Source: Schaalia sp. HMT-172
GTDB taxonomy: Bacteria > Actinomycetota > Actinomycetes > Actinomycetales > Actinomycetaceae
DNA length: 64,000 nt
NCBI RefSeq assembly: GCF_030644365.1
Contig: NZ_CP130058.1
Span: 1,922,001-1,986,000 of the forward strand
Reading direction: 5' to 3'
Shown piece after piece: positions 42,157 to 50,625 of the stretch. Positions within the stretch are counted from its first letter, which is position 1. Each line of letters begins with the position of its first letter. The notes beneath the pieces were generated by a model that was given only the letters and a program-made list of their open reading frames with translations, did not search any database and was not told where the DNA came from. The position numbers were made by a program, and so were the translations under genes.

Positions 42157-44238
42157 ATGAACTTCCATTCCCTCTACGACCAGGGTTTTGCGCGCGTCGC
42201 CGCCGTCACCCTGCCCGTGCACCCCGCTCGCCCGTTCGAGAACGCGCGCGAGATCATCGACGCCGCCCGCGAGCTCGATACGCGCGGCGTCGCGATAGGC
42301 GTTTTCCCCGAACTGTGCGTGTCCGGCTATGCCATCGACGACCTCTTCCTGCAGGACGTGCTGCTCGATAACGTCGAGAAGGCTCTCGCCGACATCGTCG
42401 AGGCCAGCGCCGACCTGCTGCCGCTCCTCATCGTCGGTGCGCCCCTGCGCAAGGACAACGCCCTGTACAACTGCGCCGTCGCCATCCACCGCGGCCGCGT
42501 GCTGGCAATCGTCCCGAAGTCGCACCTGCCCAACTACCGCGAGTTCTACGAGAAGCGCCACTTCGTCACCATGCCCCCGCGCGCCTGCGAGCGCATCGAA
42601 GTGCCGTGGGGAGGCGTCGAAGAATTCAGCGGCGGCCCCGCGTGGGTCCCCTTCGGCCAGGTCCTCCTCTCCGCCGACGACGTTCCCGGCCTGACCATCG
42701 GCATCGAGATCTGCGAAGACATGTGGGTGCCCGCCACCCCGGCCACCGAGCTGGCGCTCGCGGGCGCGACCGTCCTGGCGAACCTGTCCGCCTCCCCCAT
42801 CACCGTCGGGCGCGGCGCGGACCGCGAGCTCATGGTCCGCTCGGTGTCCGCGCGCTGCTCGGCCGCCTACATCTACACGGCGGCCGGCATGGGCGAATCC
42901 AGCACGGATCTCGCATGGGACGGCGAGACCATGATTTACGAGGCCGGGGACCTCCTCGCGATCGGCGAGCGCTTCCAGGAGGGCACGCACATCACGATCG
43001 CCGACGTGGACCTGGAGCGCCTGCGCACCGAGCGCAAGCGCCAGAACTCGTTCACGGACAACGCGCAGCGCTACTTCGCGGGGGATGAGCGCTTGTCCCC
43101 GCAGGAGGTCGAGTTCACCCTCGATCCGCCGCGCACCGACCTGGGCTTGGAGCGAGCGGTGAACCGCTTCCCCTTCGTCCCCAACGACCCCACGCGCCTG
43201 GAGCAGGACTGCTACGAGGCCTACAACATTCAGGTGGCTGGCCTGGTCCAGCGCCTGCGCGCGATCGGCAACCCGAAGGTCGTCATCGGCGTCTCGGGCG
43301 GCCTGGATTCGACGCACGCGCTGGTTGTGGCCTCCCGCGCGATGGACCTGCTCGGCCGTCCACGCACGGACATCCTGTGCTACACGTTGCCCGGCTTCGC
43401 GACCTCCGAGCGCACGAAGACGAACGCGACGCTGCTGTGCCGCTACCTGGGCACGTCGTTCCAGGAGATCGACATCCGTCCGGCAGCCACGCAGATGCTG
43501 GCCGACATCGGCCACCCCTACGGAGAGGGCGAGGCCACCTACGACGTGACCTTCGAAAACGTCCAGGCGGGCCTGCGCACCGACTACCTGTTCCGCTTGG
43601 CCAACCATCTGGGCGGCATCGTGCTGGGCACGGGCGACCTGTCCGAGCTGGCACTGGGCTGGTGCACCTACGGCGTGGGCGACCAGATGAGCCACTACGC
43701 TGTCAACACGGGCGTGCCCAAGACCCTCATGCAGCACCTGATCCGCTGGGTGGTGGCCTCCAAGCAGTTCGACGACCACGTCGGCGAGGTCCTCCTGTCG
43801 ATCCTCCACACGGAGATCTCCCCGGAGCTGGTTCCCGCCAAGCCGGGCGAGAAGATGCAGTCCACGCAGGACAAGATCGGCCCCTACAACCTGCAGGACT
43901 TCACGCTCTACCACGTGCTGCGTCGTGGCGCGCGCCCCTCGAAGATCGCGTTCCTGGCGGAGAAGGCCTGGTCGGACGCCTCGGTCGGTTCCTGGCCGGT
44001 CGGCTTCCCCGAGGAGGACAAGGTCGCGTATTCGCTGGAAGAGATCGTCAAGTGGGAGCGCCTGTTCCTGTGGCGTTTCTTCAGCCAGCAGTTCAAGCGC
44101 AGCGCCCTGCCCAACGGCCCGAAGGTCATGGCCGGCGGCTCCCTGTCCCCGCGCGGGGACTGGCGCATGCCCGCCGACGTGTCGGGCGCGGATTGGGTCG
44201 CCGAACTCGACGAGGCCGTGAAGGGCCTGGTCGACTGA
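42157..44238 (+). CDS. nadE: Glutamine-dependent NAD(+) synthetase
   Basis: 693 residues, the long two-domain form. The N-terminal nitrilase-type glutaminase has its Glu52-Lys121-Cys186 triad ([27 protein letters not shown]). The C-terminal NAD synthase has the PP-loop SGGLDST near 379-385 and [17 protein letters not shown]. Converts NaAD, ATP and glutamine to NAD. GAAGGAG precedes the ATG; second gene of the nrtR operon, ending at a strong hairpin. Confidence 0.97.
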   Translation: MNFHSLYDQGFARVAAVTLPVHPARPFENAREIIDAARELDTRGVAIGVFPELCVSGYAIDDLFLQDVLLDNVEKALADIVEASADLLPLLIVGAPLRKDNALYNCAVAIHRGRVLAIVPKSHLPNYREFYEKRHFVTMPPRACERIEVPWGGVEEFSGGPAWVPFGQVLLSADDVPGLTIGIEICEDMWVPATPATELALAGATVLANLSASPITVGRGADRELMVRSVSARCSAAYIYTAAGMGESSTDLAWDGETMIYEAGDLLAIGERFQEGTHITIADVDLERLRTERKRQNSFTDNAQRYFAGDERLSPQEVEFTLDPPRTDLGLERAVNRFPFVPNDPTRLEQDCYEAYNIQVAGLVQRLRAIGNPKVVIGVSGGLDSTHALVVASRAMDLLGRPRTDILCYTLPGFATSERTKTNATLLCRYLGTSFQEIDIRPAATQMLADIGHPYGEGEATYDVTFENVQAGLRTDYLFRLANHLGGIVLGTGDLSELALGWCTYGVGDQMSHYAVNTGVPKTLMQHLIRWVVASKQFDDHVGEVLLSILHTEISPELVPAKPGEKMQSTQDKIGPYNLQDFTLYHVLRRGARPSKIAFLAEKAWSDASVGSWPVGFPEEDKVAYSLEEIVKWERLFLWRFFSQQFKRSALPNGPKVMAGGSLSPRGDWRMPADVSGADWVAELDEAVKGLVD

Positions 44239-44273
44239 CCCGACGTTTCGCTCGACAATCCGAGCCGTTCTCC

Positions 44274-44305
44274 GGGGGGCGGTGCTCACGTGAGCACCGC
44301 CCCCC
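44274..44305 (+). terminator. nadE terminator
   Basis: Perfect 32-bp palindrome (16-bp arms meeting at CACGTG), starting 35 nt after the stop. No U-run. Confidence 0.75.
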
Positions 44306-44749
44306 ATTCATCCCCTGCGATCAGCGCATCGTCATTCCCTGCAATCAGTTCATCCCCAGCGATCAGCAGCGCACACCACGCGCCTCTCTTCAGCGCCGGT
44401 TCCAGCCCACACCAGACGCTCCACGCCCACAATTTCGCATGCAATTCCCCAAACACATCACAACCATACAGAGCACAAACGTTAGAATTCCGCCGTTTTT
44501 CAACGAGCTAACAAATATTAGGGAAACCAAATTGCATGCGAGATTTCTACAAAGCGTGAGCTTTACAACAAGCGACAAAGTCGGCGGGAGGAAGGTGCGG
44601 CCGACGAGGGAGAGACGCAGCCAGCGGGAGGGAGACACGGCCGACGAGGGAGGTACGGCCGACGAACGCGTGAACGGAGAACCCCGACGGGGCGCGAAAC
44701 TATGCGCACACTCACACGCTTGCGCGCTCAAATTTCTGTAAGGTTGGTT
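44306..44749. other. Repeat-rich intergenic region
   Basis: About 440 bp without a gene. Three imperfect 18-bp words (44307, 44331, 44349; consensus TTCATCCCCTGCGATCAG), then the 107-bp inverted-end element, then three CGGCCGACGAGGG words (44598, 44638, 44656). A 113-codon minus-strand frame here has no ribosome site or motif and is not called. Confidence 0.6.
44436..44542. repeat. 107-bp intergenic element with 12-bp inverted ends (copy B)
   Basis: Begins TCGCATGCAATTCCC and ends AATTGCATGCGA. Termini are shared with copy A at 24959-25064; the interior is AT-rich, non-coding and mostly different in sequence. Confidence 0.7.
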
Positions 44750-44780
44750 TTGACAGTTAGGTAAGCCTAGCTTTTCCTAT
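44750..44780 (+). promoter_or_regulatory. Iron-box promoter of the siderophore transporter operon
   Basis: TTGACA (44750-44755) is followed by TTAGGTAAGCCTAGC (44757-44771), a close match to the DtxR/IdeR box TTAGGTTAGCCTAACCTAA, then TCCTAT (44775-44780) as a possible -10. A bound iron-loaded repressor would block the promoter. Confidence 0.82.
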
Positions 44781-44816
44781 TTCAGTCTCACCGCAAGCAC
44801 CTATGACGGAGAAATG

Positions 44817-45824
44817 ATGTCTCGCACGACCACCTCCCTGGCCGCCATCGCCGCCATCGCCGCCCTCGGCCTCGCCGCATGCTCCTCCGGCGCCACCACC
44901 TCCCAGTCCTCCGCCGCCTCGAGCGAGACCACGCAGGCCACCCAGGCCTCGTCCGTGTCCATCGACGCGAACGACGGAACGGTCGAGATCAAGCTGCCCG
45001 TGACCCGCGCCGCCTCCCTCGACAATCGCACCTTCGAGGTCCTCGCGCAGTGGGACGTGCCGCTCGTCGCCGCCCCCAAGAAGCTGATCCCCTCCACCAT
45101 CACCGCGTACAACGGTGAGGACATCGCCGACGTGGGCATGCACCGCGACCCCAACCTGGAGGCCCTGGTCGCCGCCGAACCCGACCTCATCATCTCCGGT
45201 CAGCGCTTCTCCAAGTACGACGCGCAGATCAAGGAACTGGCGCCCGACGTCCCGCTCATCAACCTGGAGCCGCGCGAGGGCCAGCCCTTCGACCAGGAGC
45301 TCATCCGCGAGGTCACCGACCTGGGTGAGATCTTCGGCAAGCAGGCCGAGGCCAAGCAGCTCGTCGACGACTTCAACGCCTCGATCGAGCGCGCGAAGAA
45401 CGCCTACGACGGATCCTCCACCGTCATGGCGGTGGACGTCTCCGGCGGCAACATCGGCTACGTGGCGCCCGGCAAGGGCCGCACGTGGGGACCGGTCTTC
45501 GACCTGCTCGGCCTCAAGCCCGCCCTCGAGGTAGAGGGGGCGACCGACTCGCACACCGGTGACGACATCTCCGTCGAGGCGATCGCGCAGGCCAACCCGG
45601 CGTGGATCTTCGTCCTCGACCGCGACGCCGCCATCACCAAGGACGGCTCCAACACTCCGGCCGAAACGGTCATCAACGACAACGCCGCCCTGCAAAACGT
45701 CGCCGCCCTGCAAAACAAGCACGTCGTGTACGCCCCCAACGACACGTACACCAACGAATCCATCATCACCTACACGGAGATCTTCAACTCCATCGCAGAC
45801 GCCTTCGAGGCCGCGAAGAAGTAA
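44817..45824 (+). CDS. Iron-siderophore-binding lipoprotein of an ABC transporter
   Basis: 335 residues; the second of two adjacent ATGs suits the GGAG better (the first is at 44814). Signal peptide with lipobox LAAC, then a Ser/Thr-rich linker. Periplasmic-binding fold of the FepB/FhuD type: VLAQWDVPLVAAPK, EALVAAEPDLIISGQRFS and VGMHRDPN. Delivers ferric siderophore to the permeases downstream. A 13-bp hairpin (45841-45868) after the stop probably reduces read-through. Confidence 0.93.
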   Translation: MSRTTTSLAAIAAIAALGLAACSSGATTSQSSAASSETTQATQASSVSIDANDGTVEIKLPVTRAASLDNRTFEVLAQWDVPLVAAPKKLIPSTITAYNGEDIADVGMHRDPNLEALVAAEPDLIISGQRFSKYDAQIKELAPDVPLINLEPREGQPFDQELIREVTDLGEIFGKQAEAKQLVDDFNASIERAKNAYDGSSTVMAVDVSGGNIGYVAPGKGRTWGPVFDLLGLKPALEVEGATDSHTGDDISVEAIAQANPAWIFVLDRDAAITKDGSNTPAETVINDNAALQNVAALQNKHVVYAPNDTYTNESIITYTEIFNSIADAFEAAKK

Positions 45825-45840
45825 TCCCCTGACACCCCAG

Positions 45841-45868
45841 CGGGTGCCGCCCCTCGGGGCGGCACCCG
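45841..45868 (+). terminator. Attenuating hairpin between binding protein and permease genes
   Basis: 13-bp perfect arms (45841-45853, 45856-45868) and a tiny loop, 16 nt past the binding-protein stop; no U-run, so read-through into the permease gene is expected. Confidence 0.65.
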
Positions 45869-45881
45869 CACCCCTGCTCCC

Positions 45882-46913
45882 ATGACGCACTCCCCCACCG
45901 CCCCCGCGCCCGCCCCTTCGTCGGCCGTCTCCGCCACGCGCGACGCCGCCCGGACCTCGTCGCGGCGCCCCCTGGCGCTCGCCCTCGCCACGCTCGCGGT
46001 CATCGCCCTGCTGGTCCTGTCCCTGGCCACCGGCGAATACTCGATCCTCTCCCAGGACGACGGCTGGCGCATCTTCCTCGCCGTGCGCGTCCCCCGCACG
46101 ATCGCCCTCATCCTCTCGGGCGCCGCCATGTCGATGAGCGGCCTCGTCATGCAGCTCGTCACCCAAAACCGTTTCGCCGAACCCTCCACGACCGGCACCA
46201 GCGAGTGGGCGGGACTGGGCCTGCTCGTCATCATGATCGCCTGGCCCAGCGCACCAATCCTCGTGCGCATGACCTGCGCGATTGTCTTCGCGTTCGTCGG
46301 AACCATGGTCTTCTTCGCCCTCCTGCGCCGCGTCTCCCTGCGCTCCTCGCTGCTCGTGCCCATCATGGGCATGATGCTCGGCGCCGTCGTCTCCGCAATC
46401 TCCACGTTCATCGCCCTGGAGACGAACACCATGCAGAGCGTCGCCGTGTGGTTCCAAGGCTCCTTCACCTCCGTGTACGAAGGCCAGTACGAGATCCTGT
46501 GGATCGTCGCCGCCGTCGTCGCCATCGTCTTCGTCATGGCGGACCGACTCACCGCCGTCTCCCTCGGCGAAGACATCGCCGTCTCCCTCGGTGTCAACTA
46601 CCACCGCATGGTCCTCATCGCGACCGGACTGGTGGCCGTCGCCACCGGCGTCGTCACCGTCGTCGTCGGCTCCCTGCCCTTCCTCGGGCTCATCGTCCCC
46701 AACCTGGTCTCCATGACGATGGGCGACAACCTGCGTACCAACCTTCCCTGGGTGTGCCTGGCGGGCGTCGCCCTGGTCACCGTCACCGACTTGCTCGCGC
46801 GCACCATCATCTCCCCCTTCGAGATGCCTGTCTCTGTCATCCTGGGCGTCCTCGGGGCCTTCGTCTTCATCGCGCTCGTCCTGCGCCAGGCACGCAAGGG
46901 GGCCGTCCTGTGA
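45882..46913 (+). CDS. FecCD-family iron-siderophore ABC permease
   Basis: 343 residues with about nine to ten membrane segments after a disordered Pro/Ala/Ser N-terminus. Family motifs: VRVPRTIALILSGAAMSMSG near the start, and the ATPase-coupling SLPFLGLIVPNLVSM. Pairs with the next permease, whose GTG overlaps this stop by GTGA. Confidence 0.93.
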   Translation: MTHSPTAPAPAPSSAVSATRDAARTSSRRPLALALATLAVIALLVLSLATGEYSILSQDDGWRIFLAVRVPRTIALILSGAAMSMSGLVMQLVTQNRFAEPSTTGTSEWAGLGLLVIMIAWPSAPILVRMTCAIVFAFVGTMVFFALLRRVSLRSSLLVPIMGMMLGAVVSAISTFIALETNTMQSVAVWFQGSFTSVYEGQYEILWIVAAVVAIVFVMADRLTAVSLGEDIAVSLGVNYHRMVLIATGLVAVATGVVTVVVGSLPFLGLIVPNLVSMTMGDNLRTNLPWVCLAGVALVTVTDLLARTIISPFEMPVSVILGVLGAFVFIALVLRQARKGAVL

Positions 46914-47992
46914 ACACCCTCTCCTCCCCCACCACCGAGGCCGTTTCCACCTCCCCCGCCACGGCCTCGTCCGCGTCCGCGAAGCGCCCCGCGCGGCGCA
47001 CCGGCGCCTTCGTCTCCCCGACCGCCCGGCGCCGCTGGTGGCTCATCTTCGGTCTCGTGTGCGCCATCGCGCTCCTGGCCTGCATCGGGCTGCTCACCTG
47101 GAAGAACCCCGCGCAATTCGGCACCCCCGTCTTCTGGAGGCTCGCCCGCAGGCGTGCCTTCTCGGTCCTCACGATCGCCCTCGTCGCGGTATGCCAGGGC
47201 ATGGCGACGGTCGCCTTCCAGACGGTGGCGAACAACCGCATCATTACGCCCTCGATCCTCGGTTTTGAGTCCCTCTACCGGGCGATCCACACCTCCACGA
47301 TCTTCTTCCTGGGCGTCGCCGGGCTCAACGCGTCGGCGACCGTCGGCAACTTCGTCGGCCAGCTCGCCCTCATGATCGCGCTCACGCTGCTCCTGTACTC
47401 GTGGCTGCTGACCTCCCAGCGCGCCTCGATGCACGCGATGCTCCTCATCGGCGTCATGCTGGGCGCGGGCCTGGGCTCAATCTCGACCTTCATGCAGCGC
47501 CTGCTCACACCCTCGGAGTTCGACGTGCTGACCGCGCGCCTCTTCGGGTCGATCGCGAACGCCCAGAAGGAGTATTTCCCCATCGCGATTCCCCTCGTCG
47601 CGGCCGCAGCCATCGCCCTCGTCGCTCTCACGCGGCGGCTGTCGGTCCTCTCGCTCGGACGCGAGACCGCCACGAACCTGGGCCTGAACCACCGCCGCAC
47701 CTCGGTCGTGGTCCTCGTCCTCGTGTCGATTCTCATGGCGACCTCCACGGCGCTCGTGGGGCCGATGACGTTCCTCGGCTTCCTCGTGGCCACGATGTCC
47801 TACCAGTTCTCCGACACGCACGACCACCGCTACATCTTCGCGATGGCCACAGGCCTGGGCGCCGCGATCCTGTCCACCGCCTATTTCTTCATGAATCACG
47901 TGTTCAACACGCAGGGCGTCGTCTCCATCATCATCGAGTTCGTCGGCGGGCTCGCGTTCATCGTCACTATTCTGCGGAAGGGCCGCCTGTGA
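46910..47992 (+). CDS. FecCD-family iron-siderophore ABC permease, second subunit
   Basis: 360 residues from the GTG at 46910, overlapping the previous stop; the longer open frame from 46205 is shadow. Hydrophilic N-terminus of ~45 residues, then multiple membrane segments with TPSILGFESLY, LLIGVMLGAGLGSISTF and the coupling segment GPMTFLGFLVATMSYQ. Stop overlaps the ATPase gene by GTGA. Confidence 0.93.
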   Translation: MNTLSSPTTEAVSTSPATASSASAKRPARRTGAFVSPTARRRWWLIFGLVCAIALLACIGLLTWKNPAQFGTPVFWRLARRRAFSVLTIALVAVCQGMATVAFQTVANNRIITPSILGFESLYRAIHTSTIFFLGVAGLNASATVGNFVGQLALMIALTLLLYSWLLTSQRASMHAMLLIGVMLGAGLGSISTFMQRLLTPSEFDVLTARLFGSIANAQKEYFPIAIPLVAAAAIALVALTRRLSVLSLGRETATNLGLNHRRTSVVVLVLVSILMATSTALVGPMTFLGFLVATMSYQFSDTHDHRYIFAMATGLGAAILSTAYFFMNHVFNTQGVVSIIIEFVGGLAFIVTILRKGRL

Positions 47993-48744
47993 TCTCCATC
48001 GATTCCGTCGTCAAGCAGTACTCGCCGTCGGTGCGCATCGGTTCCATTTCGCTCGACATCCCCGCGGGCGGCATCACGGCGCTCGTGGGTCCCAACGGGG
48101 CGGGCAAGTCCACGCTCCTGACGATGGTCGGGCGCCTCCTCGGCATCGACGAGGGAACCATCGAGGTCGGCGGCCTCAACGTGGCCACGACGAAGTCCTC
48201 CGAGCTGGCGCGCACCCTGTCGATCCTGCGCCAGGAGAACCACTTCATCTCTCGCCTGACGGTGCGTCAGCTCGTGGGCTTCGGGCGCTTCCCCCACTCG
48301 AAGGGGCGCCTGAGCGCCGAGGACGAGGCCATCATCGACCGCTACATCGGCTTCCTCGACCTGGAGGAGTTGGAGGGCCGCTACCTGGACCAGCTGTCGG
48401 GCGGCCAGCGTCAGCGCGCCTACGTCGCCATGGTCCTCGCGCAGGAAACGGACTACGTCCTGCTGGACGAGCCCCTCAACAACCTGGACATCGCGCGCAG
48501 CGTCGAGATGATGACGATGCTGGAGCGCGCGGCGCGCGAGTTTTCACGCACGATCGTCATCGTCCTGCATGACATCAACTTCGCGGCGCGCTACGCCTCG
48601 CAGATTTGCGCCCTCAAGGATGGGACGGTCGCCTTCATGGGGACACCCGAGGAAATCATGCGCGACGAGGTCCTCACCGACATCTTCGATACGCCCGTCA
48701 CCGTCGTCCCGGGCCCGAACGGCCCGATCGCCTGCTACTTCTAA
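47989..48744 (+). CDS. Iron-siderophore ABC transporter ATPase
   Basis: 251 residues from the GTG at 47989. Walker A GPNGAGKST, Q-loop LRQENHF, signature LSGGQRQRAYVAM, Walker B DYVLLDEPLNNLD and the H-loop VLHDINFAARYA. Powers the two FecCD permeases. Last gene of the four-gene operon, followed by a short hairpin. Confidence 0.95.
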   Translation: MISIDSVVKQYSPSVRIGSISLDIPAGGITALVGPNGAGKSTLLTMVGRLLGIDEGTIEVGGLNVATTKSSELARTLSILRQENHFISRLTVRQLVGFGRFPHSKGRLSAEDEAIIDRYIGFLDLEELEGRYLDQLSGGQRQRAYVAMVLAQETDYVLLDEPLNNLDIARSVEMMTMLERAAREFSRTIVIVLHDINFAARYASQICALKDGTVAFMGTPEEIMRDEVLTDIFDTPVTVVPGPNGPIACYF

Positions 48745-48799
48745 GCGTGCACGCGCTCCTCGACGGCTCAACTCAGGTCGGTCCCCCGACGCTCCCTTC

Positions 48800-48818
48800 G
48801 CCTCGTCAGTGACGAGGC
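48800..48818 (+). terminator. Terminator hairpin after the iron transporter operon
   Basis: 8-bp stem GCCTCGTC (48800-48807) with GACGAGGC (48811-48818), 56 nt after the stop. The right arm is the start of a GACGAGGCCGGGG word. Confidence 0.55.
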
Positions 48819-48889
48819 CGGGGCCGGGTAGAATGGTCGCGCGGCCCGCGTGAAACTGCCGTGAAACATCCACCGTCCCTGGGGGTCCC

Positions 48890-49246
48890 GTGTCCGTCGC
48901 CCTGACAGTCCTCTTCGTCCTCGTCGCCCTCGTGCTCGTCGCGGGCGGGCTTTACCTCTTCATCTCGGGCATCGCTGCGCGCGCGGGCGTGTGCCGCCCT
49001 CCCCTGGGCCTGCGCCTGCGAGGCGTCGAACCGGGCTCTGGGGCCTGGGAGCGCGCCCACCGCGCCGCCTGGCCCATCCTCTTCGGCGGAGGCGTCCTGG
49101 GTACCGCTCACGGCATCGCGCTGGCGGCGATGGCCATTCTCGGCGCCCGCGTCTCGGTTCCCCTGGTCTTCGTTGTCTCCGGCATTATCGTCGAGGCGGG
49201 CCTGTGGGTGGTCGCGCGCGGCGCCGGCAAGGCGTCGGCGGCGTAA
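48890..49246 (+). CDS. Small SdpI-like membrane protein
   Basis: 118 residues, GTG start with a GGGGG ribosome site. Three membrane segments; between the first and second LGLRLRGVEPGSGAWERAHRAAWP follows the G(L/Y)RTxxT...AWxxAHRxA pattern of SdpI/YhfL-type proteins. Function unknown. A TAGAAT hexamer (48829-48834) is a plausible -10 ahead of GTGAAAC repeats near 48850. Confidence 0.65.
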   Translation: MSVALTVLFVLVALVLVAGGLYLFISGIAARAGVCRPPLGLRLRGVEPGSGAWERAHRAAWPILFGGGVLGTAHGIALAAMAILGARVSVPLVFVVSGIIVEAGLWVVARGAGKASAA

Positions 49247-49295
49247 CGCTGCGCTAGTCGCCCGCGCGCCCGCCCTCCCGAGCCTTCACGCAGCA

Positions 49296-49338
49296 GGGAA
49301 CCCCGGCCTCGTTGCTCTCAAACGAGGTCAGGGTTCCC
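49296..49338. terminator. Bidirectional terminator between convergent genes
   Basis: 18-bp arms (49296-49313 with 49321-49338, two mismatches) and 7-nt loop, between the SdpI-like stop and the cupin stop. Its arm carries CCCCGGCCTCGTT, the recurrent word in reverse. Confidence 0.7.
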
Positions 49339-49353
49339 GGGTTGAGACGGCGC

Positions 49354-49725
49354 TCAGGCCGTGGGGCGCTCGCGGCGATCCAGCATGTACAGGGCCAGCT
49401 TCGATGGCTCGAGCGCGCGCACGGCGTGCGGCAGGCGCGTGCCGAAGTGGATGACGTCACCGGGCCGCAGGACCACGGTGCGGCCGTCGGCCTCGATCTC
49501 GAGGGCACCCTCGAGGGTGTGCAGGATGACGGGCATCGCGGCGGTGTGCTCGCTGAGGATCTCGTCCTTGTCGAAGCTGAAGAGGACCAGGCGCACGCCC
49601 TCGGCGTGCATGACCGTGCGCGAGACGGTGGCCTCCTCGTTGACCTGGATCATCGAGGCGATGTCCTGCAGGTCCGTCATAATGGGGGTGGGGACCTCGG
49701 TGTTGGATTCGGGCGAGAGACTCAT
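49354..49725 (-). CDS. Cupin-domain protein
   Basis: 123 residues from the ATG at 49725 with AAGGAG. Single cupin barrel: SEHTAAMPVILHTLEGALEIEADGR (metal-type His and Glu) then LRPGDVIHFGTRLPHAV. Likely a small metal-binding sensor or isomerase; ligand unknown. Start overlaps the upstream methyltransferase stop by ATGA, so the two form an operon. Confidence 0.85.
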   Translation of the reverse strand: MSLSPESNTEVPTPIMTDLQDIASMIQVNEEATVSRTVMHAEGVRLVLFSFDKDEILSEHTAAMPVILHTLEGALEIEADGRTVVLRPGDVIHFGTRLPHAVRALEPSKLALYMLDRRERPTA

Positions 49726-50543
49726 TCGTTCTCCTTGGGTTTGCGTGCGACGATGGCGACGCCGCACAGGTGTCGGTCGTATTTCTTGAACGTGCGCGCC
49801 ATCGTGGTGACGCGTTCGCGCAGATCTTTGTCGCGGGCGACGTTGCGGGCGATGCGCAGCGCCCCGCGCACGCCCTCGTCGGCGATCAGGCGGCCGGGCT
49901 TGAGCAGGGCCATGGCGGCCATGCGCGTCTCTTCGACGACCAGGCCGACATCCTCGAGGGCGCGCCGCCAGTCGGCGACGGTCAGGGGCCGGGCGTTGAC
50001 GCTGATGGCACGCGCGAGGGCTTTTCTGATCTCGGTGGCAGGCTCCTCGCCGATGGAATCGGGACGCATCGCCAGCTCGTGGATGACGTAGCGGCCTCCG
50101 GGGCGCAGGATACGCGCGGCCTCACCCATGATGGCGCGCTTGGCTTTCTCTCCTTGCATCGAGAGCATTGCTTCGCCGACGACGACGTCCGCACTCTCGT
50201 CCGGCAGTCCGGTCTGCCCCGCGTCCGCGTTGACGCAGCGGCCCACGCCCGAGGCGATGGCGTCCACGCGCGCGCAGGCGTCGGGGTCGCGCTCAACGCC
50301 GGTGTAGGAGGCGGGACCCACCCCGATGATCGCCCTGGCCGTGACCCCCAGGCCCGGGGCAAACTCGACGACGTCAGCGCCGGGCAGGACGGCTCGCTTG
50401 AGCGCCCACATGCTCAGGGCCAGGCCGCCGGGGCGTAGGACCGTCTTGCCCGCTCGCGCGAGCACCCAGTGTCCGGGCGTCTTCTCGACGGGGCGGTCGG
50501 CGAAGGGGAGGGTCTCCGCCGACGATTCAGTGTGAGGTGACAT
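49722..50543 (-). CDS. Class I SAM-dependent methyltransferase
   Basis: 273 residues. SAM-binding motif VVEFAPGLGVTARAIIG, the acidic YTGVERDPDACARV, DVVVGEAMLSMQ and LRPGGRYVIHEL. Substrate unknown. No ribosome site; on the minus strand TATACT (plus 50551-50556) lies exactly 7 nt before the ATG, so the message is probably leaderless. Confidence 0.85.
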   Translation of the reverse strand: MSPHTESSAETLPFADRPVEKTPGHWVLARAGKTVLRPGGLALSMWALKRAVLPGADVVEFAPGLGVTARAIIGVGPASYTGVERDPDACARVDAIASGVGRCVNADAGQTGLPDESADVVVGEAMLSMQGEKAKRAIMGEAARILRPGGRYVIHELAMRPDSIGEEPATEIRKALARAISVNARPLTVADWRRALEDVGLVVEETRMAAMALLKPGRLIADEGVRGALRIARNVARDKDLRERVTTMARTFKKYDRHLCGVAIVARKPKENE

Positions 50544-50625
50544 ATACGCAAGTATAGCGTTATCTATTTTCGTGCGCAGGGATGCACCCCATTGAAATCG
50601 ACGAACGGAGGCCGCCCATCAGCGC

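Noticed and set aside
41905-44307. Minus-strand frame of 800 codons across nadE
   Set aside because: Antisense shadow of nadE with no recognisable domain.
44390-44731. 113-codon minus-strand frame in the repeat region before the iron operon
   Set aside because: It spans the inverted-end element and the CGGCCGACGAGGG repeats, has no ribosome site, and its hydrophobic stretch comes from the AT-rich element.
46205-46909. 595-residue version of the second FecCD permease
   Set aside because: The first 235 codons are antisense-like Arg/His-rich sequence over the first permease; the GTG at 46910 gives the expected length and GTGA overlap.
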